5,747 nt of DNA from Phycisphaerae bacterium (lineage in GTDB: Bacteria; Planctomycetota; Phycisphaerae; Sedimentisphaerales; Anaerobacaceae): positions 1 to 5,747 of the forward strand of contig JAUWBX010000168.1 in assembly GCA_030609625.1 (NCBI GenBank), written 5' to 3'. Both the position numbers and the translations under genes were made by a program. Positions 4,127-5,747 of this stretch are shown here, piece by piece. The notes beneath the pieces are model-generated. The model saw only the letters and a list, made by a program, of their open reading frames with translations. It was not told where the DNA came from and made no database searches. Numbering within the stretch: the stretch's first letter is position 1; every line of letters starts with the position of its first letter.

Positions 4127-5747
4127 ATGTCTAAGAAATCGAAGATCCGCTGCGGTGGATTGATCTATTTACTTTCTTTTGTTTTGGTGCTGGGCCTGGT
4201 CCTAACGAGCGTGGCAAAAGCTGCTGACCCGGATCTTGTCGGCTGGTGGAAGTTGAATGAGGGTTCCGGCAATACTGCTATTGATTCTTCAGGCAATGGA
4301 TTCGATATACCGCTGCAGAATAGCAGGTGGGAAAATGGGTTGTTCGGAGGTGCAGTACACTTCCGCGGTGAGGGGGAAGGACGGCTAGATGGTTTTAACT
4401 ATAGTAACAACGCTATCACGGTATGCGTCTGGGTGTGGCACGAGGCGTTCGTAATAGGGAATCAAGAGCGATACGTAACGGTAAGTTCGGAAGTCGCGGT
4501 GATTCGCAAGGAGTCAGATGGCCGACTGCACTTCTACATCAAGACGGGCGGCAGTCTCCAGCACCTGCGGGTCAGCGATGTCCTTAGGGAAAGGCAGTGG
4601 CACCATGTTGCGGGCACCTGGGATGGGCTCACCCAGCGCCTGTATTACGACGGCGTGGAAATTGCCAGCCAGGCACCTGGTGGTGTTTTAGCCGATACTT
4701 CTGGTGTAAGACTAAGTACTGCGTCCGAGTCCATTAATGGGATGTTGGACGACGTCCGGATATACACGCGGGCGCTGACGCCGGAAGAGATTGAAGAGGT
4801 GATGAAAGGCCCACCACCTGGTCTGGCTTCTACCCCAAGTCCGGCTGATGCGGCAACAGATGTGCCCCGGGATGTAGTCCTTAGCTGGACGCCGGGAGTT
4901 TTCGTACCGGCAATCAATGGGCACAAAGTCTATCTTAGTGAGAGCTTCAACAACGTCAATGACGGCATTGGCGCTATCACCCAGAGTGCCGGCAGCTATA
5001 CTCGGCCCCAACGCCTTGATTTCAACACGATTTACTACTGGCGCGTCGATGAGGTCAATAACGCCAACCCCGACAGTCCGTGGATAGGCGATGTCTGGAG
5101 CTTTACGACTGAGCCATTTGCTTATCCTATTGCTGGTGAGAACATAACCGCCACGGCTTCCAGCACACACCAGGCGGATGCGGGCCCTGAAAATACCATC
5201 AACGGTTCAGGACTGGATGTTAATGACCTGCACTCGATGGAACCGGCGGATATGTGGCTTAGCGGCGATGAACCGAACGGGGCCTGGATCGAATATGAAC
5301 TCGACAAGGTTCACAAACTGTATGAGATGTGGGTATGGAACGCTAATCAAGTGATGGAGCCTGTTCTCGGTTTTGGGCTCAAGGATGTTACTATCGAGTA
5401 TTCGACCAACGGCACCGACTATACGACATTGGGTACTACTCATGAGTTTGTCCGGGCGACCGGAACGCTCGACTATGCACACAACACCACTGTTGATTTT
5501 GGCAGCGTAGCAGCAAAGTACGTCAGGCTCACAGCTAACAGCAACTGGGGAGGCATCTTTAAGCAATATGGTCTGAGCGAGGTGCGATTCTTCACTATAC
5601 CTGTGCATGCAAGAGAGCCAAGCCCGGATTCGGGCACAACAGATGTGGGTGTGGATGTGACCCTCGGTTTCAGAGCGGGAAGAGAAGCGGTTGAGCACAA
5701 CGTGTACTTGAGCACCGACGAGCAGACTGTAATTGACGGTAATGCCC
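4127..5747 (+). CDS. Secreted LamG / FN3-like / F5/8 type C domain protein, C-terminus beyond window
   Basis: This is a large exported protein, likely carbohydrate-binding or adhesive; 540 residues are visible and the frame is open at the window end. A signal peptide has basic residues (KKSKIR), a hydrophobic core (12-27) and an AKA|A cleavage site after residue 32. A LamG (concanavalin A-like) domain spans about 37-226, opening with GWWKLNEGSGN, with QWHHVAGTWDG (157-167) and LDDVRIYTRALTPEEI (207-222). An FN3-like module follows (about 230-330, SWTPG, YYWRVDEVNN, DVWSFTTEP). An F5/8 type C (discoidin-like) domain spans about 340-490, from ITATASS to LSEVRFF. A second FN3-like module begins at about 495 and is cut. 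No catalytic domain is visible. GAGGGAAG lies 6 nt before the ATG. Its base composition looks richer in G+C than the left-hand genes. The combination is typical of Planctomycetota surface proteins. Confidence 0.92.
   Translation, partial: MSKKSKIRCGGLIYLLSFVLVLGLVLTSVAKAADPDLVGWWKLNEGSGNTAIDSSGNGFDIPLQNSRWENGLFGGAVHFRGEGEGRLDGFNYSNNAITVCVWVWHEAFVIGNQERYVTVSSEVAVIRKESDGRLHFYIKTGGSLQHLRVSDVLRERQWHHVAGTWDGLTQRLYYDGVEIASQAPGGVLADTSGVRLSTASESINGMLDDVRIYTRALTPEEIEEVMKGPPPGLASTPSPADAATDVPRDVVLSWTPGVFVPAINGHKVYLSESFNNVNDGIGAITQSAGSYTRPQRLDFNTIYYWRVDEVNNANPDSPWIGDVWSFTTEPFAYPIAGENITATASSTHQADAGPENTINGSGLDVNDLHSMEPADMWLSGDEPNGAWIEYELDKVHKLYEMWVWNANQVMEPVLGFGLKDVTIEYSTNGTDYTTLGTTHEFVRATGTLDYAHNTTVDFGSVAAKYVRLTANSNWGGIFKQYGLSEVRFFTIPVHAREPSPDSGTTDVGVDVTLGFRAGREAVEHNVYLSTDEQTVIDGNA

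Noticed and set aside
4645..5715. Minus-strand frames opposite the LamG-protein gene
   Set aside because: The plus strand encodes clear domains throughout; these are shadows.

Overview
The window most likely comes from a member of the Planctomycetota, probably a Phycisphaerae-type (Sedimentisphaerales-like) bacterium. The main reason is the secreted protein at the right end. Its order of LamG, FN3-like, F5/8 type C and FN3-like modules, with phrases such as YYWRVDEV and DVWSFTTEP, is typical of the very large surface-protein families of that group. A FlgB-like protein with a divergent rod motif and a FliA/WhiG sigma factor fit a flagellated member. The assignment rests on recognition of protein style, not on a database search.

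Left part (1-1840, all genes on the minus strand): reading leftward there is a tiny MerR-type DNA-binding protein (1223-1480), a FlgB-like flagellar proximal-rod protein (671-1090) and the N-terminal 157 residues of a FliA/WhiG (sigma-28 class) sigma factor (1-471, running off the window). Between flgB and the sigma gene lies a near-perfect sigma-28 promoter (TAAAGTTA, 11 nt, GCCGATAA; 634-660) pointing at the sigma gene, so the sigma factor probably amplifies its own expression. A second minus-strand promoter (TTGACA, 17 nt, TACATT, with an A-tract upstream) at 1812-1840 is overlapped by a 24-bp palindrome and could start the whole cluster. An 84-bp MITE-like element (1541-1624) sits in its leader.

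Middle (2140-3216, plus strand): a soluble GAF-GGDEF diguanylate cyclase with intact active-site and I-site motifs. It is transcribed divergently from the motility cluster. Cyclic di-GMP commonly opposes motility and favours attachment, so this arrangement suggests a motile/sessile switch; that link is inference.

Right part (3217-4126) is a 910-bp gene-poor stretch dense in repeats. It holds a sigma-70-like promoter (3386-3415), a short reading frame with its own Shine-Dalgarno (3488-3592), a 133-bp MITE-like element with 23-bp terminal inverted repeats (3585-3717) whose left end supplies that frame's stop codon, several hairpins, and inverted arrays of a 7-nt repeat (3932-4066). It leads into the secreted LamG/discoidin-type protein (4127 to the end, open). 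That protein is probably a carbohydrate-binding or adhesive exoprotein, and its 3' end lies outside the window.

No RNA genes, CRISPR array or intact transposase were seen. The best candidates for something new are the sigma-28 autoregulatory arrangement with a split MerR-flgB-fliA cluster, and the two MITE-like elements in regulatory DNA.
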